Shown here: piece by piece, positions 17,908 through 27,987 of the stretch
Numbering within the stretch: position 1 is the stretch's first letter
Layout of the letters: every line of letters begins with the position of its first letter
Assembly (NCBI GenBank): GCA_030429665.1
Contig: JAUIEZ010000001.1
Span: 62,001-126,000, forward strand
DNA: 64,000 bases
From: Gammaproteobacteria bacterium
GTDB taxonomy: Bacteria > Pseudomonadota > Gammaproteobacteria > Arenicellales > CAJQKF01
Direction of reading: 5' to 3'
Notes under the pieces: model-generated
What the model was told of the DNA's origin: nothing
Database searches by the model: none
The model's input: the letters and a program-made list of their open reading frames with translations, nothing else
Position numbers and translations under genes: made by a program

Positions 17908-19143
17908 CTAGACGGGTTCGACGCCCGGGCGCAGATAACCGATGTCGACCAGGCGATCGAAGTAGGTGCTCCAAAGGGTCTCGTCCAGCGGCGGACAGGC
18001 GGTGCCCGACGCGGCTATCGCCTCGCTCAATCGATCGGTGACGAAGCGGTACGGTCGGAAGTACCACTGGAACAAGCGGCCGTCGGACTCCTCCCGGAAC
18101 AGGTACTTGAGCACGAACGCCTGCTTCTTCGAATAGTGCTTGCGAATGAATGCCTGGCAGTGGTCGACCCATGCGCCCAACGGCACGGGTTCCGACGGAT
18201 AGCCCCGGGAACGGATGAACTCGAACAGCCCGTCGACCGGCATCGGTTGTCGATGCACCAGGTTGACCACCTTGAACGTCTCGCCATCGGTCATGCCACC
18301 GACGAACACGGCCATCCGCGCCGCGAAGTCGACCGGCACGATGTTGACCTGGCCGCTAAACGGCTCGGGCCGCTCACCGAGTTCGACGAACAGCCGCAGG
18401 AAAAGGTGGAACAGGTCGGTGGTCTTGCCGATGCCGCTACGACTGTCGCCGGCCATGTCGCCGCCGCGAATGATGGTCACCGGCACGCCGAGCCGTGCCG
18501 CGTTCTGCAGGCTGCGTTCCGCCACCCACTTGCTGAGACCGTACGCGGACACCAGGGTTGCCGGCGAGGCGTGGACGCGCTCCTCGGGATAGAGCAGGAC
18601 GCGGTCGCGGGCGCGTCCGACGCAGGCGGCCGTGGAGGACATGAAATGAATTCGCATGGCACGGCGCTGGCAGGCGAAACGGATGACCTCGTGGGTCGCG
18701 GTGACGTTGGTCTTTTTCAACAGCGGGTAGGGGAGCACGTGATTGATTGCCGCGGCGCTGTGAACGACGAGGTCGACGCGCTCGGCGAGTTCGTCGTGGA
18801 CGTCCGGCGCGAGCCCGAGCCGGGGCTTCTCGATGTCGCCGTCGACGACGCGTATGCGCGAGTCGTGATCCGGTCGCCAGCGCCCGTACGCCGAAAGGTT
18901 GTCGCGCACCCGCTGCGCCGACGGCTGCGAGGACGATGGGCGCACCAGGCAATGCACCGTGGCGTCCGTCTGGTCGAGCAACTCGTCGAGCAGGAAGGCG
19001 CCGAGAAACCCGGTCGAACCCGTCAGCAGGATGTTCTCCGTCCGTTCCGATCGCGTCGCGGATCGCGGCGGTTCGATGTCGCCGGGCAGGCGCGCATCCT
19101 TGACCGGATCAAACCACATGGAAAACACGCCGGCGCGTCGCAT
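17908..19143 (-). CDS. stand-alone thioester reductase (NAD(P)H-dependent SDR)
   Basis: A 411-residue extended SDR of the Lys2/carboxylic-acid-reductase terminal-domain type. The Rossmann motif LLTGSTGFLGAFLLDELL starts at about residue 39, the VDLVVHSAAAINHVLPY and NVTATHEVIRFA blocks follow, and the catalytic pair YGLSK lies near 199-203 with MSSTAACVG upstream. Such domains reductively release phosphopantetheine-bound acyl chains as aldehydes or alcohols. The gene lies 30 bases after the polyketide synthase, which lacks a thioesterase, so it most likely performs product release in trans. Start could also be the ATG at 19119. It is a separate polypeptide here, whereas many TR domains are fused to the synthase. 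Confidence 0.85.
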   Translation of the reverse strand: MRRAGVFSMWFDPVKDARLPGDIEPPRSATRSERTENILLTGSTGFLGAFLLDELLDQTDATVHCLVRPSSSQPSAQRVRDNLSAYGRWRPDHDSRIRVVDGDIEKPRLGLAPDVHDELAERVDLVVHSAAAINHVLPYPLLKKTNVTATHEVIRFACQRRAMRIHFMSSTAACVGRARDRVLLYPEERVHASPATLVSAYGLSKWVAERSLQNAARLGVPVTIIRGGDMAGDSRSGIGKTTDLFHLFLRLFVELGERPEPFSGQVNIVPVDFAARMAVFVGGMTDGETFKVVNLVHRQPMPVDGLFEFIRSRGYPSEPVPLGAWVDHCQAFIRKHYSKKQAFVLKYLFREESDGRLFQWYFRPYRFVTDRLSEAIAASGTACPPLDETLWSTYFDRLVDIGYLRPGVEPV

Positions 19144-19173
19144 CGCGGTTGAGGTCGTGGAATGCGGGCGTCA

Positions 19174-22100
19174 TCACGACTTGTCGCCCGGCCCAGCCGC
19201 CAGTGCCGCGACGATGCGGCCGGCGGTCGACGACAGGCTGCCGCCGGCGGCGGCGCTCATCGACGAGAACGGGATACCGAAATACTTTTCGATCTCCAGC
19301 GCAAGCTCCACCGCCATCAGCGAGTCCATGCCCATGTCCTGGAGCGACAGGTCCGGGTCGATGCGATCGGCCGCGATGCGCAGCACCTTGCCGACCTGCT
19401 CGCGCAGCACGCCAATCACCAGCTCTCGGAGCGCGGCGGCATCGAGTCCGGCGATCCGCTCGCGAAAACTCGCCCCATCTTCGGCCGACATTGCGCCCGC
19501 GGCGGCCAACACCTCGCGAAATCGGGCCGCCCGCGCGCCCGGCAACGCCTTGCGTATCACGTTCCAGTCCAGCTCCATGACAGCGGCGTGGGGTCGGCCC
19601 GCACCGATCAACCGGTCCATGACGTCGAGCGCGGACCGTGACGCCAGCGGCCTGAAACCGGTGCGCGCAGCCAGCGATGCCCGCAGCTCTTCGTCGCGCG
19701 CCAGCACGCCGACATCGCCGATCGAGCCCCACGCAACGGCGAGCGCGGGCCGGCCGAGCGCGTGACGGTAGGCCGCGAGACCTTCGAGATACGCATTGCC
19801 GGCAACGTAGTTGCCCTGCCCGGCACTGCCCAGGCACGAGGTGGCCGAGGAATAAAGCACGAAGAAATCCAGTGGATCGTCGAGCGTCGCCTGGTGCAGG
19901 TTCCACGCACCGACCGCCTTGGCGTCGAACACGCGGGCAAATCGCGCCTCGTCGAGATTTCGCACGAGCCCGTCGTCCAGCACCATGGCTGCGTGCACCG
20001 CGCCGCGGATCACGCGGCCCGCGCGGCGGACATCCTCGAGAGCACGCGAGAGCGCGTCGTCGTCGATCACGTCGACGGCCAGTGCATCGACCGAAACGCC
20101 TCGCTCACCCAGGGCCGCGATGGCGTCGAGCGCCTCGGTAGAACCGGCGCCGGATCGTCCCAGCGCGACCAGGTGGCGCGCGCCCTTCTCCGCCAACCAG
20201 TGGGCGGTCGCCAGGCCGAATCCGCCGAACCCGCCGCTGATGACGTAAACCCCTTCCGGGTCGATCGAAACCCGCGGAACGCTTGCCGCCGTCGACCGGG
20301 GCGCGCCGGCATCGTCCGGCGCCAGGATCAGCTTGCCGATGTGCCGCGACTGCTGCATGGTCGTAAATGCGTCGCGAACGCGCGAGAAGCCGAACAGACG
20401 ATACGGCAGCGGCTTGAACACACCCGAATCGAACAATGTCATCATCTCGCGGAACAGTCGGCGCGTGAGCGCCGGACGGCGCGCCATGAGCTGGTCCGCG
20501 TCGATGCCGAAATAGGAAAGGTTGTTGCGAAAGGGGCGCAGGCCGATCTTGCTGTCGAGGTAGAAATCTCGCTTGCCGAGTTCGAGAAAGCGGCCGAACG
20601 GCCGCAGCACGCGCAGGTTGCGCTCGATGGCCTCGCCGGCGAGCGAATTGAGCACCACGTCCACGCCGGAGCCGCCGGTATCGGCCAGGATCGCGTCGGC
20701 GAAGTCGAGGGAACGCGAGTCGTACACGTTGTCGACGCCGAGCAGTCGCAGGAAGTCGCGCTTTTCCTCGCTGCCGGCGGTGGCGAAAATCTCGGCGCCG
20801 ACGTGGCGGGCATACTGGATCGCCGCCAGGCCGACGCCGCCCGCAGCGCCGTGGATCAAGATGCGCTCTTTGGGCTCGAGGGTGGCGAGATGATCGAGCG
20901 CATAGTAGACGGTAAAGAACGCGGTCGGGATGGTGGCGGCTTGCGCGAAATCCAGGCCGGCGGGTATCCGCGCCGCGGCGTTGGTGTCGGCGAGCACGCG
21001 GCTGGCAAGGCAGCGCGGCGCGAAACAAACCACCGGATCGCCGGGCGCGAAACCGATCACGTCCTCGCCGACCTCCAGCACGATCCCGGCGCACTCCATG
21101 CCGAGCGAGGCGCCGGCGAAGCCGTCCTCCACCGCCTCGTCCTGAAGCAGGCCCATGGCCCACATCACGTCGCGGAAGTTGAGGCCGCTGGCGCGTACGT
21201 CGACGACGATCTGCCCTGCGCCCGCGCGCAGCGGCGCGACTTCGCGCCACGTGAGATTGTCGAAGGAGCCGGGATTGTCGAAGTCGAGGGCAACCGGGCC
21301 GTCGCCGTCGGTGCGGGACGATTCGGCGAGCCGAGACGCGGCGAGCGGTCTGAGTCGCGCGCCGTATCGGCGCCCTTCGACGAGCACCACCTCGTCTTCG
21401 TCGTCGTCGGCCTCGATCTCGCGCACCAGCGCGTCCAGGGTGTCGGCGTCATCGGCACCGTTTGGCAGATCGACGGTGCGCGAGCGCATCGCGTAGTGCT
21501 CGTTGGCGATCACGCGGCGCAAGCCGGCGGCCGCCCACTGCGCGGGCGACGGCGTGCAGGAGGGCGAGTGGGCATTCAACGCGCCGGCGGTAACGAGGAC
21601 GATCCTGGGCGGCGACGATTGCCACGTAGCCGCAATCGCCTGCGCCAGGTTCATCAACGCCAGACTCGGTGTCGCGCTCTCGGCGGTCGGCGGCGTGACG
21701 CCGTCGGCGGGAACGCGAAGCAGGTCGACGATGACGCGCGGTGAATCGTTGCCTTCGTTCAGCGCGGAGAACAGGCGGGTAAAATCCTCGCGACCGGTCC
21801 CTTCGATCGGACTCGTACAATCGTCGTGGGACTGGCATTGTCCGCCGACGGAGGCGCATGCCCACCGGACCGGATGGCCTGAACGCTTGAGCGCCTCGAC
21901 CAGCGCCCCGGCCACCGCAGCCGACTCGCCCCGCGAGCGGCTGAGAACCAGGACCGTCTCACGCGCCTGATTCGCCTCCAGGCCCATGGCAAGCGGTACT
22001 TCCGACGCCTCGCGCCATGCACCGAGGAGGAAACCGCTGCCCAGCGGCAGGCGTCGCGCGGCGAGCAGCTCGACGGCGTCGAAACCGTATTCCTCGAGCT

Positions 22101-25100
22101 GCCGGCGCCATGCCTCGGCATGCGCGACGCGCGGGGCGACGGGTTCGACGCTTCCACGATCCAGCGCGCGCACCGCCTGGAGCAACCGCGTCGCAGGCGT
22201 ATCGGCCTCGCCGGCCACCAGGATCGTGCCGCCGGGCGCGGCGAGCTGCCCGAGCCAACCCGCTGCATCGTCGGCTCGCATACCGCGCGCTGCCGGGTTC
22301 CACGCAATGACCAGGTCGAATTTTCCAGTGTTCTCGCCGGGATCTGGAAGCGCATCGGGTGCGAACGACCACGTGGACACTCGCGGGTCGCCATTGAAGT
22401 CGACCTCGATCGCCGACGCGCCATCGTCACCACCGGCAAACACGTAGTCGAACGCGTCCGCCGGCAGGCAGTCGAGAAACCGTCGCACCAGCGCCGGCTC
22501 GCCGGGCCCGATGTGCAACACCTTCATGCGCTCGGGGCCGCGCCAGGCGCGGCCGGCGGCGGCCACCGCCTCGCCCGTTGCCCGTTGCAATCCGGACCAG
22601 CCCAGTGAATCGGTGTCGAGATAACCCGCGACCGCGGAACCGCGCGGCGAAAGTATCTCGGAAGCCTCGACCTCGCCGCGCAGCAGCGGCACGAGATTGC
22701 GTCCGATTCGGCCGACGAGCGTGAGTTCGGGGAGCAGCGCCGGACAGTCGCCTAGCAGCTCCCGCCAGGCCGTCGCCGCGGCAAACGAACTTGCCGGTTT
22801 CGACAGGCGCCATCCCTCGTTCTCATCGCCTTGGCAAGGTCGAGCACCGGAAAGTTCGAGCAGTTGATGGACAAGCGTGCGGCCGGCGCGACCGCCGGCC
22901 GCATCGATCGCATTGTCGGCGATGGCACCCTCGACATCGGCAAACGTCGACAGCGCCTCGGTCGCGAACGCGGCAACCAGGGCGTCGAGCCGCTCCCGCG
23001 CCTGCCCGTAACGTGACAGCACCTCGTCGTCGAGTGCGAAACTTACGCCCTCTATCGCGTCTCGGGCCGTCGCGGATGTCGTTGCCGCGGCGACCATCGA
23101 CGAGTCCGGAGCATCGCACAGAACGGTCGCGAACTCGTAGATTCCCGGCAGCGACTGGCGACGGGCAACGTCCATGCGCCGGAACCGGCAGCTCTCGAGC
23201 CTTGCGACCGGTCGCAATTCGGCATCGTAGAGATCGAAATCGGCAACGACCGAGCGCGCGCCGCTTCTCGCCAGGTGCGTGGCGCAGTACCTGGGCGCGA
23301 CGCCCGCTCGAAGCAGCGTCGTGCTTTCGAAGCTCGTCGGCAGGAACACCCCGTCCTCGCCCGTCCAGCCTCGCCGCGCCAGCACCGCGAACAGCGTCTG
23401 GAAGCAACCGTCGAGCACGGCCGGGTGAAGCAGCAGTCCGTCGTCGGTCCCGGCGTGCGCGCGGGGCGCCTCGAGGATCGTCCAGGCCCGGTCGCCGTCG
23501 CTCCGCGACTCGACGACGGTGCGAAACACCTCACCGTATTCCAGCCCCAACTGGCGCGCCGCCGCGTAGTGCCGATCGCCGGCCAACGGCAGCGCGTCGC
23601 GCCGCAGCGCCAGCACCCGCTCGTCCGGCGGCGGCAACTCGCGCAGGGTGCCGCGACGCAGGCGGCCGGTCGCGTGCACCACGCCCGGCCCGGACTCCAG
23701 GTAGCCCCGACTCGATATCTCGAACGAGCCGACGCCGTCGGCGACCTTCACGGTGATCACCCGGGAGGCGTCCGCGGCGAGTTCCAGGGGGCGCACGATA
23801 TCCATGCGTGCGACCTGAAGCGATGGCGCTTCGCCGAATACCTCCCGGGCGGCCGCGAGCGCCGTCTCGATGAAGCCGGCGGCCGGAAACATCGCCGTGC
23901 CGCCGACGCGGTGATCGTCGAGCCAGGGCATCAACACGGTGTCCAGCATGGCCTCCCACTCGGGCGCGTCGCTGGCGCGGCGCCAGCCGAGAAACGGGTG
24001 AACGCGCCGGCCGTGCAACAGTTCTCGCGATTCGGCGGTTGGGTCGTAGTGGTGCCGGGTCCGGTGCCAGGGATAGCGCGGCAATGCCACCGGCATGTCC
24101 GCGACCCCCTGGTACAGGCGCGCAAAGTCGAGACGGGCACCGTTAACGTAGAGCAGGCCCGTCGCCCGGGCCAGGCGCAGCTCTTCGGGCTCGTTCCGGT
24201 CGAGAATGGCGATCGCGGCGGCACCGGACTCGCTGTCGCGCAGCGTCTCGTTAAGGTAGAACTGCAAGATCGCGTGCGGCCCGATCTCGACGAACGGACC
24301 GTACCCTTCCTTGGCGAGGCGGCTGACCGCGTCGCGAAAGCGAACCGGCCGCCGGACGTTTTCCCACCAGTACGAGGCGCCGAGTTCGAATCCCTCGGCG
24401 TCGTCTCCCGTTACCGTGGAGACGAAACGCAGCCGGCTGCGCGTTGGCACGAGGTGCGCGAGCTCGGCCTTCAGACCCGTCTCGATACCGTCCATGGCGC
24501 GGCTGTGGAAGGCGTATTCGAGATCGAGGATGCGGAAGAACACGCCGCGCTCTGCCATGCGACCCTCGAGGACCCGGAGGTCTTCGAGCGGCCCGGAAAC
24601 GGTGACGCCGCCCGGACTGTTGACGGCGGCCAACTCGACGCGGCCATCGAAGTTGGCGATTTCATCGCTCGCGGCGACTTTTGCCAGGCCCATCGCCGCC
24701 ATGCGTCCGAGGCCGCGGGTCTGTTCCTGGAATCGGCTGCGCTGACAGATCACCTCCGCCGCCGCGGGCAGGTCGAGGACACCGGCGGCCCAGGCAGCGG
24801 CCACCTCGCCGACGCTATGACCGAGAACGGCTTCGAATTCTGCGCCGCGCTCGCGCAGAACCTCCCATAATGCGACTTGAATCGCGAACAAGGCCGGCTG
24901 GGCGATATCGGTTCGCGAGAGGCGCGAATCATCGTCGTCGGCGGCCAGCTCGTCGGCAACGGACCAGCCAGTGTGCACCGACAGTGCCGCGTCGACGCGC
25001 GAAAAATATCTCCTGAACGAGTCGTCCATCGCCAGCAGGCGCCGTCCCATACCCACCCATTGAGCGCCATTGCCCGAGAACACCCCGACGGCTTTCCCCG

Positions 25101-26709
25101 AGGCGGGGTGGCACCGGGCGTTGCAGATATTCGGTCCGGGCTCGCCGTCGGCAAATGACTCCAGTGCCGCCGCAACCTCGTCGCCGCTTTCTCCGATCGC
25201 CGCCAGGCGGAAAGGATGGTGCTCTCGGTGCAGCGCCGCCGCGCGCGCGATGACCACGCAAGACGCCGGGTCCGCCAACAGCCGCTGTCGATAGTCCAGG
25301 GCAAGTTGCGCCAGCGACGATTCGCTGCGCGCGGAAATTGCCAGCGGCGGCAGGTAGCCCGCGGTAAGCCGCGGTTCACACGCCGGCTCGCGGACCGACG
25401 CCTCACCAGGCGGATGGGATTCGAGCAGGACATGGGCGTTCGCCCCGCCGAACCCGAACGAGTTGACACCGACCCGGGCGGGCTGACTGTCGGCTCCCGG
25501 CAACGCCGTCGCCTCGGTCACCACGCGCAGGTTAAGCTCGTCGAACGGGATATTCGGGTTCGGCGTGTCGAAGTGCAGCGAGGGCGGCACGCGGCGATTC
25601 TCCACGCACAGGATCGCCTTGGCGAGACCCGCCATGCCGGAACCCGATTCCAGGTGGCCGATATTGGTCTTGACCGAACCGATGAGCAGGGGGGACGACG
25701 CCGCTCGCCGGCGGCCGATCACTTCGCCGACCGCGATCGCCTCCGCCGGGTCGCCGACGGCGGTGCCGGTACCGTGCATCTCGATGTAGGAAATCGCGGC
25801 GGGATCCACTCCCGAGCGTTCGTACACACCGCGAAGCAATGCCTGCTGGGTCAGCGTGTTGGGCAGCGAGATGCCGGCGGTACGCCCGTCGCAATTGCTG
25901 GCCGCATCGATAATGACAGCGCGCACGGGATCACCGTCGCGCTCCGCTTGCGATAACGGCTTCAGCAGGACGACCGCGCCACCCTCGGAGCGCACGTAGC
26001 CATGTCCGCTGGCGTCGAATGCCTTGCAGCGCCCGTCCGGCGACAGCATGGAGGCCTGGGAGAAACCCACGTAGGGGAAAGGACTCAGCAGCACGTTGAC
26101 GCCGCCGCAGACCACCATCGACGAGGTACCGGCCCATAGCGTCTGACAGGCCTGGTGCAACGCCACCAGCGACGAGGAGCACGCCGTGTCGATGGCCATG
26201 CTGGGGCCGTGCAGGTCGAATACGTAGGATATGCGGTTGGCCGCGATGCTCAGCGTGCAGCCGGTCATGAAATAGGCGTTTCCCGAGGCCGGGTCGTCGA
26301 AGCGGTCTCCGGCGGCGTCCGTGCTCGAGATGCCGACGAACACGCCGGTGTTCGATCCTCTCAGCGTCGAGGGCGCGATGCGCGCGTCCTCGAAGGCCTC
26401 CCAGGTCATCTCCAGGAGCAGTCGTTGCTGGGGGTCGATCTGTCCCGCCTCGCGCGGCGATATACCGAAGAAATCGGCGTCGAATGACCAGATGTCGTCG
26501 AGCTGCCCGGCCGCGCGGGTATAGGCCTTGCCGGGCGTCCCCGGGCGCGGATGGTAGAAACGATCGATATCCCAACGGTCGGGCTCGAGCTCGGTAACCG
26601 CATCCCGCCCGTCCATGAGCAACTTCCAGAACGACTCGGGGGAATTCGCCCCCCCGGGGAAACGCAACCCAAGTCCGATCACCGCGATGGGATTCACCAA
26701 CGGATTCAC
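19174..26709 (-). CDS. highly reducing type I polyketide synthase, KS-AT-DH-(psi)MT-ER-KR-ACP
   Basis: A 2511-residue single-module megasynthase. Ketosynthase 7-430 (DTACSSS with C177; H312 in MHGTGT; H352 in NIGHLE). Acyltransferase 540-850 (GHSVGE, S632; YAFHS specificity box). Dehydratase 900-1180 (H933xxxGxxxxP; D1100 and Q1104). A methyltransferase-like region 1230-1570 whose SAM motif is eroded to HIGPGEP (1399-1405). Structural KR half about 1580-1780. Enoylreductase 1805-2135 (HGAAGGVGLAAIQ at 1953). Ketoreductase 2150-2380 (GGFGGFG; K2264, S2287, Y2301). Acyl carrier protein 2425-2505 (GMDSL, S2463). All reductive domains look intact, so a saturated chain is expected from iterative use. 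No thioesterase; release is probably by the next gene. Start may be the GTG at 26697, giving VNPIAVIGLG. Confidence 0.95.
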   Translation of the reverse strand: MNPLVNPIAVIGLGLRFPGGANSPESFWKLLMDGRDAVTELEPDRWDIDRFYHPRPGTPGKAYTRAAGQLDDIWSFDADFFGISPREAGQIDPQQRLLLEMTWEAFEDARIAPSTLRGSNTGVFVGISSTDAAGDRFDDPASGNAYFMTGCTLSIAANRISYVFDLHGPSMAIDTACSSSLVALHQACQTLWAGTSSMVVCGGVNVLLSPFPYVGFSQASMLSPDGRCKAFDASGHGYVRSEGGAVVLLKPLSQAERDGDPVRAVIIDAASNCDGRTAGISLPNTLTQQALLRGVYERSGVDPAAISYIEMHGTGTAVGDPAEAIAVGEVIGRRRAASSPLLIGSVKTNIGHLESGSGMAGLAKAILCVENRRVPPSLHFDTPNPNIPFDELNLRVVTEATALPGADSQPARVGVNSFGFGGANAHVLLESHPPGEASVREPACEPRLTAGYLPPLAISARSESSLAQLALDYRQRLLADPASCVVIARAAALHREHHPFRLAAIGESGDEVAAALESFADGEPGPNICNARCHPASGKAVGVFSGNGAQWVGMGRRLLAMDDSFRRYFSRVDAALSVHTGWSVADELAADDDDSRLSRTDIAQPALFAIQVALWEVLRERGAEFEAVLGHSVGEVAAAWAAGVLDLPAAAEVICQRSRFQEQTRGLGRMAAMGLAKVAASDEIANFDGRVELAAVNSPGGVTVSGPLEDLRVLEGRMAERGVFFRILDLEYAFHSRAMDGIETGLKAELAHLVPTRSRLRFVSTVTGDDAEGFELGASYWWENVRRPVRFRDAVSRLAKEGYGPFVEIGPHAILQFYLNETLRDSESGAAAIAILDRNEPEELRLARATGLLYVNGARLDFARLYQGVADMPVALPRYPWHRTRHHYDPTAESRELLHGRRVHPFLGWRRASDAPEWEAMLDTVLMPWLDDHRVGGTAMFPAAGFIETALAAAREVFGEAPSLQVARMDIVRPLELAADASRVITVKVADGVGSFEISSRGYLESGPGVVHATGRLRRGTLRELPPPDERVLALRRDALPLAGDRHYAAARQLGLEYGEVFRTVVESRSDGDRAWTILEAPRAHAGTDDGLLLHPAVLDGCFQTLFAVLARRGWTGEDGVFLPTSFESTTLLRAGVAPRYCATHLARSGARSVVADFDLYDAELRPVARLESCRFRRMDVARRQSLPGIYEFATVLCDAPDSSMVAAATTSATARDAIEGVSFALDDEVLSRYGQARERLDALVAAFATEALSTFADVEGAIADNAIDAAGGRAGRTLVHQLLELSGARPCQGDENEGWRLSKPASSFAAATAWRELLGDCPALLPELTLVGRIGRNLVPLLRGEVEASEILSPRGSAVAGYLDTDSLGWSGLQRATGEAVAAAGRAWRGPERMKVLHIGPGEPALVRRFLDCLPADAFDYVFAGGDDGASAIEVDFNGDPRVSTWSFAPDALPDPGENTGKFDLVIAWNPAARGMRADDAAGWLGQLAAPGGTILVAGEADTPATRLLQAVRALDRGSVEPVAPRVAHAEAWRRQLEEYGFDAVELLAARRLPLGSGFLLGAWREASEVPLAMGLEANQARETVLVLSRSRGESAAVAGALVEALKRSGHPVRWACASVGGQCQSHDDCTSPIEGTGREDFTRLFSALNEGNDSPRVIVDLLRVPADGVTPPTAESATPSLALMNLAQAIAATWQSSPPRIVLVTAGALNAHSPSCTPSPAQWAAAGLRRVIANEHYAMRSRTVDLPNGADDADTLDALVREIEADDDEDEVVLVEGRRYGARLRPLAASRLAESSRTDGDGPVALDFDNPGSFDNLTWREVAPLRAGAGQIVVDVRASGLNFRDVMWAMGLLQDEAVEDGFAGASLGMECAGIVLEVGEDVIGFAPGDPVVCFAPRCLASRVLADTNAAARIPAGLDFAQAATIPTAFFTVYYALDHLATLEPKERILIHGAAGGVGLAAIQYARHVGAEIFATAGSEEKRDFLRLLGVDNVYDSRSLDFADAILADTGGSGVDVVLNSLAGEAIERNLRVLRPFGRFLELGKRDFYLDSKIGLRPFRNNLSYFGIDADQLMARRPALTRRLFREMMTLFDSGVFKPLPYRLFGFSRVRDAFTTMQQSRHIGKLILAPDDAGAPRSTAASVPRVSIDPEGVYVISGGFGGFGLATAHWLAEKGARHLVALGRSGAGSTEALDAIAALGERGVSVDALAVDVIDDDALSRALEDVRRAGRVIRGAVHAAMVLDDGLVRNLDEARFARVFDAKAVGAWNLHQATLDDPLDFFVLYSSATSCLGSAGQGNYVAGNAYLEGLAAYRHALGRPALAVAWGSIGDVGVLARDEELRASLAARTGFRPLASRSALDVMDRLIGAGRPHAAVMELDWNVIRKALPGARAARFREVLAAAGAMSAEDGASFRERIAGLDAAALRELVIGVLREQVGKVLRIAADRIDPDLSLQDMGMDSLMAVELALEIEKYFGIPFSSMSAAAGGSLSSTAGRIVAALAAGPGDKS

Positions 26710-26740
26710 TCCCCCATTACTCGACCCGTCCTTCGGGCAT

Positions 26741-26768
26741 CCCCCCCCCGGCGGCCTCCGCGCCGCCG
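26741..26768 (-). promoter_or_regulatory. hairpin plus nine-G run in the PKS leader
   Basis: Read in the direction of transcription, CGGCGGC-GCGGAG-GCCGCCG (26768-26749) forms a seven-pair stem that runs straight into nine consecutive Gs (26749-26741), then an ATG at 26740 opening a seven-codon frame (MPEGRVE). This is the only gap of note inside the operon, between the outer-membrane protein and the synthase. Attenuation or slippage control is inference. Confidence 0.4.
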
Positions 26769-26783
26769 TGACGCGTATCGCGC

Positions 26784-27962
26784 CTAGAAATTCAGGCTGA
26801 CGCCCGCAAACACGGACGAATCCACGATGCTTCCAAACTCCGAGTCGGCATCGCCGCTGGTCAGGTTCACGACGGTAAACAGTTCCGTGCGCGGATTGAG
26901 GTCGTATCCGAGAATGCCGACCACCAAATCCGACCCGTCGTCGAGATTGTGTATGGCGCGAAGCGTCAGCTCCGTGCGGCTGCTGAAAAATTCGGTGTCG
27001 GTGTATTGCAGCATGTAGTAGTCGCTGCGGAACAGGGGCTCGTCCTGACTGGTCGTATTCGGCGGAAGGAAGCAGAGATGAATTCTTTCATCCTCGCATC
27101 CCTCGCTGTTGCGGTAGTACTCGACCACGACCGTGCCGGCGTTTTCGAACGTGTACGAGCCGCCCAGTAGCATCTTTGACCCGCCGTCGTCGTCGATTTC
27201 ACCCTCGGCATGCACGAGCGTGGCGTCGGAAAGCGTCATCCCGGCGAAAAATCCCAACCGGTCCGGACCCGATTCGCGGTGCGAAGGAATCAGCGAGAAA
27301 TACCTGCCCTCGCCCGTGTAGTCGAGTTTCAGCGCGTAGGTTTCTTCGAACGCCTCACGAAACTCGGCTTCGCCTTCGTCGGTATTGGCAATGACCGACA
27401 CGGTCCATGTCCCGTCGGGCAGCCACAGTACCCGCGCGTAGTCCAGTCCCGGCTGTTCCTGCCACGGATTGTTGCGGCTGTTTCTCGGGTTGAACGGGTT
27501 TGACGGCGAGAACAGGAACGACGGTCCCCACTGCAGGTTCTCCCGGCCGTAGGATACGAACACCTTGTCCTGGAACGAATACCGTGCCCGCCACTCGTTG
27601 ACGAAGGCGTCGTCGAACGACTCCGACTCGTCGGCGAGAGGCCCGGCGTCGAAACTCCGCCGCCCCGCGTTGGCGCGCGGCTTCAACACGAAATCGAACC
27701 CCGCATACTCGAGAAAGAGATCCGCCCTGACCTCCACCATCGTCTCCCGGTCCGGAATCTCGAGACGGTTGTCGGCGTTGAGTTCGGAATCGACGAGGTC
27801 GTTAAACTCTCCGGTGCCAAGCACTTCCACCCGATAGGAGAAACCGTCGGCGAGCGGCGAACCATTCTCTTCCTGGCCGTACGCGTACTGGGCCATGCCG
27901 GCGCACGCGAGTCCGGCCACAAGCCATGTCGCAGGCCTTGCTTCGTTTCGGTTGATCAGCAT
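26784..27962 (-). CDS. outer-membrane beta-barrel protein of the polyketide operon
   Basis: A 392-residue protein with a signal peptide (WLVAGLACAGMAQYAYGQEE, cleavage near residue 30) and a mature part made of alternating hydrophobic/polar strands rich in aromatic residues, ending in the C-terminal phenylalanine (GVSLNF) that BamA recognises. Features such as FVSYGRENLQWGPSFLFSPSNPFNPRN and LDYTGEGRYFSL are typical of outer-membrane porin-like or export barrels. It does not obviously belong to a named family. It lies between the LolA-like carrier and the polyketide synthase, so it may be the exit pore or receptor for the product. The internal pair C281/C287 region (SEGCEDERIHLC) could form a loop disulfide. 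Confidence 0.75.
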   Translation of the reverse strand: MLINRNEARPATWLVAGLACAGMAQYAYGQEENGSPLADGFSYRVEVLGTGEFNDLVDSELNADNRLEIPDRETMVEVRADLFLEYAGFDFVLKPRANAGRRSFDAGPLADESESFDDAFVNEWRARYSFQDKVFVSYGRENLQWGPSFLFSPSNPFNPRNSRNNPWQEQPGLDYARVLWLPDGTWTVSVIANTDEGEAEFREAFEETYALKLDYTGEGRYFSLIPSHRESGPDRLGFFAGMTLSDATLVHAEGEIDDDGGSKMLLGGSYTFENAGTVVVEYYRNSEGCEDERIHLCFLPPNTTSQDEPLFRSDYYMLQYTDTEFFSSRTELTLRAIHNLDDGSDLVVGILGYDLNPRTELFTVVNLTSGDADSEFGSIVDSSVFAGVSLNF

Positions 27963-27987
27963 CTCGACCCAGTCAATATCGCCAAAA

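Noticed and set aside
16679-18172. 497-codon frame overlapping the acyltransferase gene on the same strand
   Set aside because: Out-of-frame product is Arg/Gly/Ser-rich; the chosen frame has the GNAT-like blocks and proper spacing to its neighbours.
19762-21744. 660-codon open frame on the plus strand
   Set aside because: It is exactly antisense to the enoylreductase/ketoreductase part of the polyketide synthase. In GC-rich DNA the opposite strand often lacks stops; its product is Arg/His/Ala-rich without any domain.
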